Shown one piece after another: positions 48,589-61,683 of a DNA stretch of 63,749 nucleotides. How positions within the stretch are numbered: the first letter of the stretch is position 1; each line of letters begins with the position of its first letter. The translations under genes and the position numbers were made by a program. Origin of the DNA: Pseudomonas sp. GD03858 (lineage in GTDB: Bacteria; Pseudomonadota; Gammaproteobacteria; Pseudomonadales; Pseudomonadaceae); NCBI RefSeq assembly GCF_029840925.1, contig NZ_JAOCDM010000020.1:1-63749 (forward strand), written 5' to 3'. The notes below the pieces were generated by a model, which saw nothing but the letters and a program-made list of their open reading frames with translations, ran no database searches and was not told the DNA's origin.

Positions 48589-49902
48589 TCAATCCCGCAA
48601 CCGTCCGGTTATCGAATACAAAGGCTCCAGCGCCCATTCATACAGTCGCCGTCGGTCCTGGACGACATCCGCTTCCAGCAACATGCCCGCCTGTAGCAGT
48701 TGGTCATGCCCATAGACCTTGATGCTGCTCGATTCGAGCGCCACCGTGACGCCATAGAACAGTTCTACTGGCCCGCCCTGACCTTGCAGCGATGGGGCGA
48801 TATGCGGTGGCAGTTCCTGGGCGGCATAAGGGCTTTTGGTGATACTCAGCACACGGCCATGGGCCATGCCGAATTTCTGGTAGGGAAACGCGGCGTAGCG
48901 CATCAGCACCCGCTGCCCAGGTTCGATAAACCCGGCCTGACGGGATGCTGCATACAAGTGGGCGTTCAAGCTCGCCCCCTCCGGCAGCAGGCTGGCAAGC
49001 ACCGTGCCCGCGCTGACTTGCTGGCCGACTTGCACGTTCAAGCCGGTCACGGTCCCCGCATGGGGCGCCACGACCCTTGTTTCGCTGCGCGCCCCGTTTT
49101 CCGCTTGCTCTTGCTTGATCTGGGCGATGGCACCCTCCATGTCGCTCGTCTCGTCGCGGTGGCGCAGGGCCGCTTCCTGTTGTTGGGCCAGCAACCCCGT
49201 GCGTTCGCGCTCCAGGCTGGTCCGTGCCCGGTGGCTGGCCTGGCGCTGACCCTGGAGCGCCAGCAGTTCACTCTCAGCGATCTGTAACTGGACTGCGGCG
49301 ATGAAGCCGGCCGCCGCCAGCTGTTGCTGACGGTCCAGATGCGCCTGCGCCAGTTGCACCCGTCGTTTCAGGAGGCGGTGCTCTTCGCTGAACTGGCGAA
49401 GCTTGTGGCCGATGGTGGTGAGACGGCTGTCGAGCATCCGCTGTTGCCCGGCCAGGCGTTCGTCGGCCTGGGCCTGGCGCCTCGCCAGTACCTCCAGGCG
49501 CTTTTGCAGCTGGTCGGCGATCAGTGCCTGCGTGTCACCCAGCCCTGATTGGCGTTCCCCGGAGATCACGGCCAGCACGTCACCTTGGTCGACCTGCTGG
49601 CCCTCGACGGCGAGAACCTTGGTGAGACGCCCGGCTGCCGGCGCGCTCAGGCGCAACATGCCCTGCTCGGGCATCAGCAGGCCGTGTAGCGTGGCCTTGC
49701 GTGTGTAGCTGGCGAAGTAGCCGAACGCGATGATCAGGATGACCAGGAGAGCGGCCAGCAGGGCAAGCAACCGATAGCTCAGGGGTTGATCGACGAGGAC
49801 ATTGCCGAGGCGTTGTTCCTGGGCTGCGCAAACGGCTTCTGGTCGGAACAGGGGGCGCGTGGGCAATGGCGGGGAGGGCATCGGTTGGCGGTGTCTGGGC
49901 AT
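48589..49902 (-). CDS. HlyD-family periplasmic adaptor of the peptide exporter
   Basis: The 437-aa protein has a short cytoplasmic N-terminus with PLFRPEAV, characteristic of adaptors paired with C39 exporters, and one membrane helix (about 43-63). Two half-lipoyl/barrel motifs follow (LSAPAAGRLTKVLAVEGQQVDQGDVLAVI and VVAPHAGTVTGLNVQVGQQVSAGTVLA) on either side of a long alpha-helical coiled-coil hairpin rich in Gln/Arg/Glu (about 150-270). It would join the ABC exporter to the TolC-like channel. An in-frame GTG at 50016 and an ATG at 49881 are alternative starts; none has a strong ribosome binding site. First gene of the locus. Confidence 0.88.
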   Translation of the reverse strand: MPRHRQPMPSPPLPTRPLFRPEAVCAAQEQRLGNVLVDQPLSYRLLALLAALLVILIIAFGYFASYTRKATLHGLLMPEQGMLRLSAPAAGRLTKVLAVEGQQVDQGDVLAVISGERQSGLGDTQALIADQLQKRLEVLARRQAQADERLAGQQRMLDSRLTTIGHKLRQFSEEHRLLKRRVQLAQAHLDRQQQLAAAGFIAAVQLQIAESELLALQGQRQASHRARTSLERERTGLLAQQQEAALRHRDETSDMEGAIAQIKQEQAENGARSETRVVAPHAGTVTGLNVQVGQQVSAGTVLASLLPEGASLNAHLYAASRQAGFIEPGQRVLMRYAAFPYQKFGMAHGRVLSITKSPYAAQELPPHIAPSLQGQGGPVELFYGVTVALESSSIKVYGHDQLLQAGMLLEADVVQDRRRLYEWALEPLYSITGRLRD

Positions 49903-50160
49903 GTAGGGTCGGCAGAAGGAAAGTAGCGCCTGCGCCTGGGCGTCGATACCGTCCAACACACCTGAGACAGGTAGGAAGGCTCCTGTTGATCCGTGCTCCC
50001 GGGAGAACCACTGCACTCACCCTGACCATGACCCATGTCATCGCACTTCCACGATTCTTGACTAGTCTTAACCGTTGGCGGTGTCTGTCTACCGCCACCG
50101 TGAAGTCCCTGAGGCGCCGGCCAAGTCCCGCGCGCCCGAGAACCTGATCAGGAGTGCACG

Positions 50161-53100
50161 ATGGATCTCAACCGTCGGCAATTCTTCAAGGTCGCCGCCG
50201 TCGGCCTTGGAGGCTCGAGCCTCGCGGCGTTGGGCATGGCCCCGACACCTGCGTTCGCCGAGCAGGTGCGTCACTTCAAGCTGACGCACACCAAAGAAAC
50301 CCGTAACACCTGCCCTTACTGCTCGGTCGGCTGCGGCCTGATCATGTACAGCCAGGGTGACGCGGGCAAGAACGTCAAGCAGAACATCATCCATATCGAG
50401 GGCGACGCGGACCATCCGGTCAACCGCGGCACCCTGTGCCCGAAAGGCGCGGGCCTGCTGGACTTCATCCACAGCCCGAACCGCCTCAAGTACCCCGAGG
50501 TGCGCAAGCCGGGCAGCAACGAGTGGACCCGCATCGAGTGGGACGAAGCCCTCGACCGCATCGCCGACCTGATGAAACAGGACCGCGACGCCAACTTCAT
50601 CGAGAAGAACGCCCAGGGGCAGACGGTCAACCGCTGGCTGACCACGGGCTTTCTCGCCGCATCCGCCGCGTCCAGCGAGGCCGGTTACCTGACGCACAAG
50701 GTGATCCGTTCGCTGGGCATGCTGGGGTTCGACAACCAGGCGCGTGTCTGACACGGCCCGACGGTGGCAAGTCTTGCCCCGACGTATGGCCGTGGCGCGA
50801 TGACCAATCACTGGTCCGATATCGCCAACGCAAACCTGGTCCTGGTGATGGGCGGCAACGCCGCTGAAGCGCACCCGTGCGGCTTCAAGTGGGTGACCGA
50901 AGCCAAGGCGCACAACAACGCCCGGCTGATCGTGGTCGACCCGCGGTTCACCCGTACCGCCTCGGTGGCCGACTACTACGCGCCGATTCGCACCGGCAGC
51001 GACATCGCCTTCATGGGCGGGCTGATCAACTACCTGCTGAGCAACGACAAGATCCAGCACGAGTACGTGCGCAACTACACCGATGTGTCGTTCATCGTCA
51101 AAGAGAGCTACGGCTTCGAGGACGGGCTGTTCAGCGGCTACGACGCGGCCAAGCGCGTGTACGCCGACAAGTCCGGCTGGGGCTACGAGCTGGGCGAGGA
51201 TGGCTATGCCAAGGTCGACCCGACCCTGCAGCATCCGCGTTGCGTCTACCAGCTGATGAAGCAGCACTACAGTCGCTACACGCCGGAGCTGGCGAGCATG
51301 ACCTGCGGCATGCCGCAGGAACAGATGATGAAGGTCTGGGAAGAGATCGCCACCTGCTCGGTGCCGGGCAAGACCATGACCATCCTCTATGCCCTGGGCT
51401 GGACCCAGCACTCGATCGGCGCGCAGATCATCCGCAGCGCCGCCATGGTGCAGCTGTTGCTGGGCAACGTCGGCATGCCGGGTGGCGGAGTCAACGCCCT
51501 GCGCGGGCACTCCAACATCCAGGGCCTGACCGACCTGGGCCTGCTGTCGAACTCGCTGCCGGGCTACCTGACGCTCGCCGGCGACGCCGAGCAGGACTAC
51601 GCCGCCTATATCGACAAGCGCGCCTCCAAGCCGTTGCGCCCTGGGCAGCTGTCGTACTGGCAGAACTACGGCAAGTTCCACGTCAGCCTCATGAAGGCCT
51701 GGTACGGCGCCAATGCCACCGCCGAGAACGACTGGGGCTACGACTGGTTGCCCAAGCTCGACGTGCCGGCCTACGACGTGCTGCGCATGTTCGAGATGAT
51801 GGGCCAGGGCAAGGTCAACGGCTACATGTGCCAGGGCTTCAACCCGATCGCCGCGCTGCCGGACAAGAACCGTGTCACTGCCGCCCTGGCCAAGCTCAAG
51901 TGGCTGGTGATCATGGACCCGTTGGCCACCGAGACCTCCGAGTTCTGGCGCAATGCCGGGCCGTACAACGACGTCGACACGGCCAGCATCCAGACCGAAG
52001 TCATCCGCCTGCCCACCACCTGCTTCGCCGAGGAGGATGGCTCGCTGGTCAACAGCAGCCGCTGGTTGCAGTGGCACTGGAAGGGCGCCGACGGCCCGGG
52101 CGAGACCCGCACCGACGTGCACATCATGAGCGAGCTGTTCCTGCGCCTGCGTCAGCGCTACGCGAAGGAGGGCGGCGCCTATCCGCAGCCGATGCTCAAC
52201 ATCAGCTGGCCGTACAAGATTCCCGAGGAGCCTTCCCCCGAAGAGCTGGCCAAGGAGATGAACGGCTGGGCGGTCAGCGACCTTGCCGACGCCAGCGGCG
52301 CCACGCTCAAGGCTGGCCAGCAGCTTGCCGGTTTCGCCCAGATGAAGGACGACGGCAGCACCGCGTCCGGCTGCTGGATCTTCGCCGGCTGCTGGACCGA
52401 GCAGGGCAACCAGATGGCCCGGCGTGACAACAGCGACCCGTACGGCATGCACCAGGTGCAGAACTGGGCCTGGGCCTGGCCGGCCAACCGGCGCATTCTC
52501 TACAACCGCGCCTCCAGCGACCCGCAGGGCAAGCCCTGGGACCCAGAGAAGAAGCGCCTGGTGTGGTGGAACGGCAAGGCCTGGACCGGCACCGATGTGC
52601 CGGACTTCAAGGCCGACTCGCCGCCAGAAGCCGGGATGAACCCGTTCATCATGAACCCCGAGGGGGTGGCGCGATTCTTCGCCGTCGACAAGATGGCCGA
52701 GGGGCCGTTCCCCGAGCACTACGAGCCGTTCGAAACGCCGATCGGCATCAACCCGTTGCATCCGCAGAACAAGAAGGCCACCAGCAACCCGGCCGGGCGG
52801 ATCTTCGATTCGGTGTGGGACACCCTCGGCACCCATGACGAGTTCCCCCATGCGGCGACGACGTACCGGCTGACCGAGCACTTCCACTTCTGGAGCAAGC
52901 ATTGCCGCCTCAACGCCATCGCCCAGCCCGAGCAGTTCGTCGAGATCGGCGAGGTGCTGGCGAGCGAGAAGGGCATCAAGGCCGGCGACCGGGTGCGGGT
53001 GTCGAGCAAGCGCGGGTATATCGATGCGGTGGCGGTGGTGACCAAGCGGATCCGTCCGCTGCAGGTCAACAACCAGACCGTGCACCAGGTCGGCATCCCG

Positions 53101-53229
53101 CTGCACTGGGGCTTCACCGGCCTCACGCGCCAGGGCTTCCTGACCAACACCCTGGTGCCGTTCCTCGGTGATGGCAACACGCAGACGCCGGAGTCCAAGT
53201 CGTTCCTCGTCAAAGTGGAGAAACTCTGA
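50161..53229 (+). CDS. fdoG: Formate dehydrogenase-O/N major subunit, selenocysteine-containing
   Basis: The catalytic subunit oxidises formate to CO2 at a Mo(W)-bis-MGD centre in the periplasm. The reading frame is 1022 residues with an in-frame TGA at codon 197 (50749-50751), decoded as Sec: the flanks read [19 protein letters not shown], the known active-site context. It is not a broken gene; a SECIS-like hairpin and the Sec machinery follow. The N-terminus has a Tat signal (NRRQFFK, cleaved near ADA-type AFAEQ) and the [4Fe-4S] motif CPYCSVGCG near 56-63. The stop overlaps the fdoH start by 1 nt. The group is fdoG-H-I-fdhE. Confidence 0.97.
50752..50794 (+). promoter_or_regulatory. SECIS-like hairpin after the fdoG UGA
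   Basis: Immediately 3' of the Sec codon, CACGGCC (50752-50758) pairs with GGCCGTG (50788-50794), and GGCAA (50766-50770) with TTGCC (50774-50778) closes an apical GUC loop. Bacterial SECIS elements have this position and a GU-containing apical loop recognised by SelB. Confidence 0.8.
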
Positions 53230-54179
53230 TGGCCAGCCAAGACATCATCGCCCGCTCGGCCACCACCACCGTGCCACCTTCGGTACGCCAGCAGCAGGAA
53301 GTCGCCAAGCTGATCGACACCACCAAGTGCATCGGCTGCAAGGCCTGCCAGGTGGCGTGCTCGGAGTGGAACGAACTGCGTGACGAGGTCGGCCACAACC
53401 ACGGCACCTACGACAACCCCCAGGACCTCTCCGCCGAGAGCTGGACCCTGATGCGCTTCACCGAGCATGAGCGTGACGACGGCAACCTGGAGTGGCTGAT
53501 CCGCAAGGACGGCTGCATGCACTGCGCCGAGCCGGGCTGCCTGAAGGCCTGCCCCAGCCCAGGGGCGATCATCAAGCACGTCAACGGCATCGTCGACTTC
53601 AACCAGGACCACTGCATCGGCTGCGGCTACTGCATCACCGGCTGCCCGTTCAACATCCCGCGCATCTCGCAGAAGGACCACAAGGCGTACAAGTGCACCC
53701 TGTGTTCCGACCGCGTGGCCGTGGGCCTGGAGCCGGCCTGCGTGAAGACCTGCCCGACCGGAGCAATCGTCTTCGGCAGCAAGGAAGAGATGAAGGTGCA
53801 TGCCGACGAACGCATCGTCGACTTGAAGTCGCGCGGCTACGAGAATGCCGGGCTGTACGATCCGGACGGCGTCGGCGGCACTCATGTGATGTACGTGCTG
53901 CACCACGCCGACACGCCACGGATCTACGCCGGTCTGCCGGACGCGCCGGTGATCAGCCCGCTGGTCGGGCTGTGGAAAGGCTTCAGCAAGCCGCTGGCGC
54001 TGCTGGCCATGGGCGCGGCGGTGCTGGCCGGGTTCTTCCACTACGTGCGCGTCGGTCCGCAACGGGTCGAAGAGGACGAGCATCCAGAGCCTGTGGACGA
54101 CAGCGTGCACCAGGTCGACCCGGCGGTGCATGTGTATGACCCGAATCGCCCGGGCGGGCAGGGGGAGCAGCGGCCATGA
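53229..54179 (+). CDS. fdoH: Formate dehydrogenase iron-sulfur (beta) subunit
   Basis: The 316-aa electron-transfer subunit has four [4Fe-4S] cysteine groups: [11 protein letters not shown] (about 37-47), [26 protein letters not shown], and CTLCSDR with CVKTCP. A C-terminal membrane helix ([15 protein letters not shown], near 255-272) anchors it on the periplasmic face. It passes electrons from FdoG to the cytochrome FdoI. The stop overlaps fdoI by 4 nt (ATGA). Confidence 0.97.
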   Translation: MASQDIIARSATTTVPPSVRQQQEVAKLIDTTKCIGCKACQVACSEWNELRDEVGHNHGTYDNPQDLSAESWTLMRFTEHERDDGNLEWLIRKDGCMHCAEPGCLKACPSPGAIIKHVNGIVDFNQDHCIGCGYCITGCPFNIPRISQKDHKAYKCTLCSDRVAVGLEPACVKTCPTGAIVFGSKEEMKVHADERIVDLKSRGYENAGLYDPDGVGGTHVMYVLHHADTPRIYAGLPDAPVISPLVGLWKGFSKPLALLAMGAAVLAGFFHYVRVGPQRVEEDEHPEPVDDSVHQVDPAVHVYDPNRPGGQGEQRP

Positions 54180-54832
54180 ACGACAACAAGCCTATCCTGC
54201 GCTACAACGCCAACGAACGGACCAACCACTGGATTGTCGCGATCCTGTTCATCATGGCCGGGCTGTCGGGGCTGGCGCTGTTCCATCCGGCGCTGTTCTG
54301 GCTGAGCCAGCTGTTCGGCGGCGGGCCCTGGACGCGCATCCTGCACCCGTTCATGGGTGTGGCGATGTTCGTGTTCTTCCTGGGCCTGGTGCTGCGTTTC
54401 TGGCGCGCCAACTTCATCACCGCCAACGACCGGCTGTGGCTGCGCCGCATCGATCGGGTGATGCTCAACAAGGAAGAAGGCGTGCCGCCGATCGGCAAGT
54501 ACAACGCCGGGCAGAAGCTGCTGTTCTGGACCCTGCTGGCCTGCATGCTGGTGCTGTTGCTCAGCGGCGTGGTGATCTGGCGCGCGTATTTCAGCCATTT
54601 CTTCGATATCGGCGCGATCCGCCTGGCCACCCTGGCCCACGCGCTGGCGGGGTTCGTGCTGATCCTGAGCATCATCGTGCATATCTATGCCGGGATCTGG
54701 ATCAAGGGCTCGATCGGCGCCATGCTGCATGGCTGGGTCAGCCGCGCCTGGGCGCGCAAGCACCATGAACTGTGGTACCGGGAGGTGACCGGCGACAAGA
54801 CGTCGCGTAACCCCGGTGGAAAAGAAGGATGA
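54176..54832 (+). CDS. fdoI: Formate dehydrogenase cytochrome b556 (gamma) subunit
   Basis: The 218-aa protein has four membrane helices and histidines suited to bind two b hemes (NHWIV near the N-terminus, [23 protein letters not shown]). It hands electrons from the beta subunit to quinone in the inner membrane. It is coupled to fdoH and overlaps the most upstream possible start of fdhE. Confidence 0.96.
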   Translation: MNDNKPILRYNANERTNHWIVAILFIMAGLSGLALFHPALFWLSQLFGGGPWTRILHPFMGVAMFVFFLGLVLRFWRANFITANDRLWLRRIDRVMLNKEEGVPPIGKYNAGQKLLFWTLLACMLVLLLSGVVIWRAYFSHFFDIGAIRLATLAHALAGFVLILSIIVHIYAGIWIKGSIGAMLHGWVSRAWARKHHELWYREVTGDKTSRNPGGKEG

Positions 54833-54836
54833 TCGT

Positions 54837-55757
54837 TTGAGCACGATTCTCGAACCCGGACAGATCGAAGCATCGGCGGTGATGCCGCCGTTCCTGCACC
54901 TGCCGCCGGCCAACCTCTTCGACGTGCGGGCCGCACGGCTGGAGCAGTTGGCCGAGGGCAACGCCCTTGGCGACTACCTGCGGTTGATGGCCAGGCTTTG
55001 CCGGATTCAGCAGCAGCTTGTGGATAACCCACCGGCGGGTGTGCCGGTGGCTGACGAGCGTCAACGCCTGTGCATAAGTCATGGATTGCCGCCGCTGGCG
55101 GCGGACAGCCTGGTGCGTGAAGGGCCGTGGCTGGTCTGGTTGCAGGCGCTGCTTGAGCGTTTCGAGGCCCCGCCTGATGGACCGCTGGCCGAGGCGATGA
55201 GTACGCTGCTTGGCAGTGACGATGCCCAGCGCAAGGGCTGGGCCATTGCCCTGCTCGGTGGTCAGTACGACGCCGTGCCAGCGGCATTGGTGCCCTTCCT
55301 CGGTGCCGCCTTGCAGGCGGCGTGGTCCAGCTGGTTGCTGGCGCTGCCTGCGCCAGAGCTCAAGCCCGCGGGCAGCCTAGCCCAGTGCCCGGCATGCGGA
55401 TCACCGGCCATGGCCGGGGTGGTGCGCAACCGCGGCAAGCACAATGGCCTGCGTTATCTGGCTTGCTCGCTGTGTGCCTGCGAATGGCATGTGGTGCGGG
55501 TCAAGTGCGTGTATTGCGAGTCGAGCAAGGACTTGCGCTACAGCAACCTCGAGGATGACCGCCACGCGCCGGGCAAGGCGCCGCTGCGCGCTGAGTGCTG
55601 CCCGGGGTGCCAGAGCTACCTGAAGCAGAATTACCTGGAGAACGATGCCGCGGCCGAGCCGCTGGCCGATGACCTGGCGAGCCTGGCTCTGGACATGCGG
55701 CTGGACGAGGAGGGGTTCCATCGGCTGGCGCCGAACCTGCTGCTGGCGCCGGGGTAG
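54837..55757 (+). CDS. fdhE: Formate dehydrogenase accessory protein FdhE
   Basis: FdhE is needed for activity of respiratory formate dehydrogenases and binds iron through rubredoxin-like Cys sites. The 306-aa protein has four CxxC motifs: CPACGSP, CSLCACEW, CVYCESS and CCPGCQSY. I chose the TTG at 54837 (MSTILEPGQIEAS) because an AAGAAGGA site lies just upstream; a GTG at 54816 inside fdoI would add 7 residues. It is translated right after fdoI (4 nt gap), in one operon. Confidence 0.92.
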   Translation: MSTILEPGQIEASAVMPPFLHLPPANLFDVRAARLEQLAEGNALGDYLRLMARLCRIQQQLVDNPPAGVPVADERQRLCISHGLPPLAADSLVREGPWLVWLQALLERFEAPPDGPLAEAMSTLLGSDDAQRKGWAIALLGGQYDAVPAALVPFLGAALQAAWSSWLLALPAPELKPAGSLAQCPACGSPAMAGVVRNRGKHNGLRYLACSLCACEWHVVRVKCVYCESSKDLRYSNLEDDRHAPGKAPLRAECCPGCQSYLKQNYLENDAAAEPLADDLASLALDMRLDEEGFHRLAPNLLLAPG

Positions 55758-55786
55758 TGTCTACACTGCAGTACCGAGCCGCCCTT

Positions 55787-55868
55787 TTCGCGGGTAAACC
55801 CGCTCCCACAGGACGTGCGCTGGCATCATGGCCAGTGTTGTACCTGTGGGAGCGGGTTTACCCGCGAA
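55787..55868. repeat. Pair of inverted REP elements (BIME-like)
   Basis: Two exact 26-bp reverse-complement copies (55787-55812 and 55843-55868) of the P. putida-type REP carrying GTGGGAGCGGGTTTACCCGCG, separated by 30 bp that themselves hold CTGGC...GCCAG. It is in the fdhE-selA gap and could form a long hairpin that limits read-through or protects the upstream mRNA. Confidence 0.88.
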
Positions 55869-55910
55869 TGGGCCAGAAAGGACAACGGATCAGTTCAAGG
55901 TAGTACCTGA

Positions 55911-59257
<3,347 letters not shown>

Positions 59258-59263
59258 TTTCAA

Positions 59264-59359
59264 GGAAGGCAATCGCGCCCGGTGGCGCGGCCGGGCTTCA
59301 AACCCGGTTGGGGACGGCAGCCGTTCCCGGGCAGGTTCGACTCCCGCTGCCTTCCGCCA
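59264..59359 (+). tRNA. selC: tRNA-Sec (TCA)
   Basis: A 96-nt tRNA with the Sec-specific 8-bp acceptor stem (GGAAGGCA/TGCCTTCC), anticodon loop CTTCAAA (UCA), a very long variable arm (TTGGGGACGGCAGCCGTTCCCGG region) and a 3' GCCA. It is placed directly behind selB, so it is probably co-transcribed with selAB, unlike the separate selC of E. coli. Confidence 0.96.
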
Positions 59360-59565
59360 ATTCTTTTGACTTTGGGCTTGTGATACAAACCCCAAGTCGG
59401 GGATATATTCCTGCTTCCCGGCAGTGCTTCATCTATCTGTTAAACAGATGAGCCATAATTAAATAACCTATTAATTTTTCTTGATCTTGATCTTGATCTT
59501 GATCTTGATCTTGATCTTGATCTTGATCTTGATCTTGATCTTGCTTCTAAGCGCGCGATAGTTCA
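59360..59565. other. Spacer with hexanucleotide array
   Basis: About 120 bp of AT-rich sequence with a short hairpin (ATCTGT/ACAGAT, near 59435-59452) that may end the selC transcript, followed by the CTTGAT array. No gene is visible. Confidence 0.5.
59480..59543. repeat. Tandem hexanucleotide array (CTTGAT)10.7
   Basis: Ten uninterrupted CTTGAT units and a partial one. The same hexamer in the opposite orientation (GATCAA, five units with one variant) flanks the far end of the inverted repeat at 60264-60297. Confidence 0.97.
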
Positions 59566-59836
59566 GGCGCCGCCAATTGCGACTTCAGGAGGCCGAGCGG
59601 AGTTCTTGCGGAGGGAGGTGACGGGCATGGATGCCCGTCAAGCGCTGCGCCCCAGGATGGGGCGTTCAGCGCGGTCCTCCCGGGAGCAAGAACGGAGCGA
59701 GGGAACCCCGGAGCGAAGCGTAGGGGCCGGATGATGGAGCGCAGCGTTTTTTGGTTACTTTTTGTCGCGTTTGACAAAAAGTGACCCGCCGTAAGGGCGG
59801 AAGGGTGACTATGCGTCGGCATCGCAAATGAATGCG
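59566..59836. repeat. Left arm of large imperfect inverted repeat
   Basis: About 270 bp that recurs in reverse complement at 59946-60219 with few differences. It includes the self-complementary stretches GACGGGCATGGATGCCCGTC and TTTTTGTC...GACAAAAA. Short ORFs in it are not conserved as genes; related sequences are common P. putida intergenic repeats, as far as I recall. Confidence 0.9.
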
Positions 59837-59863
59837 AATATAACTTCCAAAACAAACTATTTA

Positions 59864-59911
59864 AAAGTCAAAGTCAAAGTCAAAGTCAAAGTCAAAGTCA
59901 AAGTCAAAGTC
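59864..59911. repeat. Tandem hexanucleotide array (AAAGTC)8 in the spacer
   Basis: Eight perfect AAAGTC units in the 109-bp spacer between the two arms of the large inverted repeat. Confidence 0.97.
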
Positions 59912-59945
59912 AAAGACGATCGGCGGCGGTTTCTATAGTTGTAAG

Positions 59946-60219
59946 CGCATTCATTTACGATGGCGACACATAGTCACCTTTCCGCCCTTACGGCGGGTCA
60001 CTTTTTGTCAAACGCGACAAAAAGTAACCAAAAAACGCTGCGCTCCATCATCCGGCCCTACGCTTCGCTCCGGGTTCCCTCACTCCGGCCTTGCTCCCGG
60101 GAGGACCGCGCTGAACGCCCCATCCTGGGGCGCAGCGCTTGACGGGCATCCATGCCCGTCACCTCCCTCCGCAAGGCCTGCGTTCGGCCTCCTGAAGTCG
60201 CGAAGGTACGGGCGGCGCC
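59946..60219. repeat. Right arm of large imperfect inverted repeat
   Basis: Reverse complement of 59566-59836 with scattered substitutions and a few indels (for example ACTCCGGCCTTGCTCCCGG here against the GCTCCGTTCTTGCTCCCGG complement of the left arm). It ends shortly before the second hexamer array. Confidence 0.9.
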
Positions 60220-60263
60220 TGGGCTGGCGCAGCTGTCGCTAGCGGGGGCGAGGTTAATCTTTG

Positions 60264-60297
60264 GATCAAGATCAAGATCAAGATCAAGACCAAGATC
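60264..60297. repeat. Tandem hexanucleotide array (GATCAA)5
   Basis: Four GATCAA units, one GACCAA variant and a partial unit, the same hexamer family as the left flank but inverted. It is 11 bp from the end of the MHS transporter gene. Confidence 0.93.
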
Positions 60298-60308
60298 GTT
60301 GGTATCTC

Positions 60309-61637
60309 TTAGTTCTTCGACTTCGAATGCCGCCACCCTTGATCGAAGAACGCAAACACCACCACCAGCACCCCGGCCACCGCCAGGATCATCGCCACGC
60401 CGTCGGTGGAGTGGGTCGCCGACCCGGCCACCAGCGCCAGTCCGCCGAGAGGCGCCAGGCCCCCGGCCACCGCGGTGCCGATCTCGCGCCCAGTGCCGAA
60501 CCCGGACGACCGCGTCTGGGTCGGGAACTGCCGGCTAAGGAACGACCCCTGCGGAGCGAACATCATCGGCGCCAGGATCCCGGTGCCCACGGCAATGGCC
60601 ACGTAGATCAGCATCGGCTCTCCAGTCGACAGCAATTGCAGGAACGGGAAGGCGAACAGCGCCGACAGCACGCCACCGAGCATCAGCACGGTCTTGCTGC
60701 TCCACTTGTCGCACAGCCAGCCGAAGAACGGCACCGCGAAGATCGCCACGAGGCTGGCCAGGGTCACCGACAGCGAAGTGACATGGGCCTCGACACCCTT
60801 GAACTGAGTCAGGTAGGCCAGCGAGAAAGTCTTGAAGATATAGCTCAGGGCGTTGTAGCCCACGGCCACGAAGAACACCACGGCCAGGCCCTTGAGGTCG
60901 TTTCTGAACAGCAGCTTCAGTGGCGACACCTGCGGTTTGTCGTCGGCCTTGTCCAGCTCCTTGAAGTCCGGTGTCTCCGGAATGCTCCTGCGCACCCACA
61001 GCCCCACCGCCACCAGCACGATGCTGGCGATGAACGGAATGCGCCAGCCGCCGGCCAGGAGGAACTCGTTGCCGTTCATGGTCAGCAGGTACACGGTCAG
61101 CGACGACAGCAGCAGGCCCAGGTTCAGACCCAGCGCCGGCCAGGCGCCCTGGCTGCCGCGCTTGCCTTCGCTGGCATGCTCGTAGGAGGTCACCGCCGCG
61201 CCCGCGAGCTCGGCGCCAGCGCCCAGACCCTGGATGATGCGGATCGCCACCAGCAGAATCGGCGCCCAGATGCCGATGGTCGCGTAGCTGGGGATCATGC
61301 CGATCAGCGCCGTGCACAGGCCCATCATGCAGAAGGTGATCACCAGCACGTGCTTGCGCCCGAAACGGTCGCCCAGGTAGCCGAACAGCACGCCACCGAA
61401 GGGGCGGGCGATGAAGCCGATGGCGAAGGTGGAGAACGCCAGCAGCGAGGCCACCGTCGGGTTGCTCGGGTCGAAGAATATCTTCGAGAAGACGATCGCC
61501 GCCATGGTCGCGTAGAGGTAGAAGTCATACCACTCCAGCATCGAGCCGAAGATGGTCGCCGCCGCCACCTTGCGCAGGCGCTTGCGTTGCTGTTCGGGCG
61601 TTTCGCTCGCGGCCAGGGCCGCCTCGTGTACCGACAT
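60309..61637 (-). CDS. MHS-family (metabolite:H+ symporter) MFS transporter
   Basis: The 442-aa protein has 12 membrane helices and the MHS subfamily features: ATIFGSMLEWYDFYLYATMAAI in TM1, GYLGDRFGRKHVL between TM2 and TM3, and GWRIPFIAS after TM6. Relatives import dicarboxylates, shikimate, alpha-ketoglutarate or similar acids with protons. It lies 46 bp downstream of lhgO in the same direction, so 2-hydroxyglutarate or a related C5 dicarboxylate is a plausible substrate; that assignment is inference from context. Confidence 0.85.
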   Translation of the reverse strand: MSVHEAALAASETPEQQRKRLRKVAAATIFGSMLEWYDFYLYATMAAIVFSKIFFDPSNPTVASLLAFSTFAIGFIARPFGGVLFGYLGDRFGRKHVLVITFCMMGLCTALIGMIPSYATIGIWAPILLVAIRIIQGLGAGAELAGAAVTSYEHASEGKRGSQGAWPALGLNLGLLLSSLTVYLLTMNGNEFLLAGGWRIPFIASIVLVAVGLWVRRSIPETPDFKELDKADDKPQVSPLKLLFRNDLKGLAVVFFVAVGYNALSYIFKTFSLAYLTQFKGVEAHVTSLSVTLASLVAIFAVPFFGWLCDKWSSKTVLMLGGVLSALFAFPFLQLLSTGEPMLIYVAIAVGTGILAPMMFAPQGSFLSRQFPTQTRSSGFGTGREIGTAVAGGLAPLGGLALVAGSATHSTDGVAMILAVAGVLVVVFAFFDQGWRHSKSKN

Positions 61638-61683
61638 CTGAGGTTTCCTTGTTGTCTTTGTAGTTGTGGGTGCAGCGGATGGA

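Noticed and set aside
49903..50016. Longer HlyD start (GTG at 50016)
   Set aside because: The added residues do not look like a family N-terminus; the PLFRPEAV motif is normally close to the start. Not fully excluded.
50161..50751. fdoG as a gene broken by a premature stop
   Set aside because: The TGA is in the Sec position of the active site, has a SECIS-like hairpin, and selA, selB and selC lie downstream.
59480..60297. Hexamer arrays as a CRISPR array
   Set aside because: The units are 6 bp with no spacers; no cas genes are present.
59547..60538. Short ORFs inside the large inverted repeat (e.g. 59547-59855 -, 59960-60142 +, 60058-60336 -)
   Set aside because: Similar translations arise from both arms because they are copies of the same repeat, and the frames have no start signal or domain.
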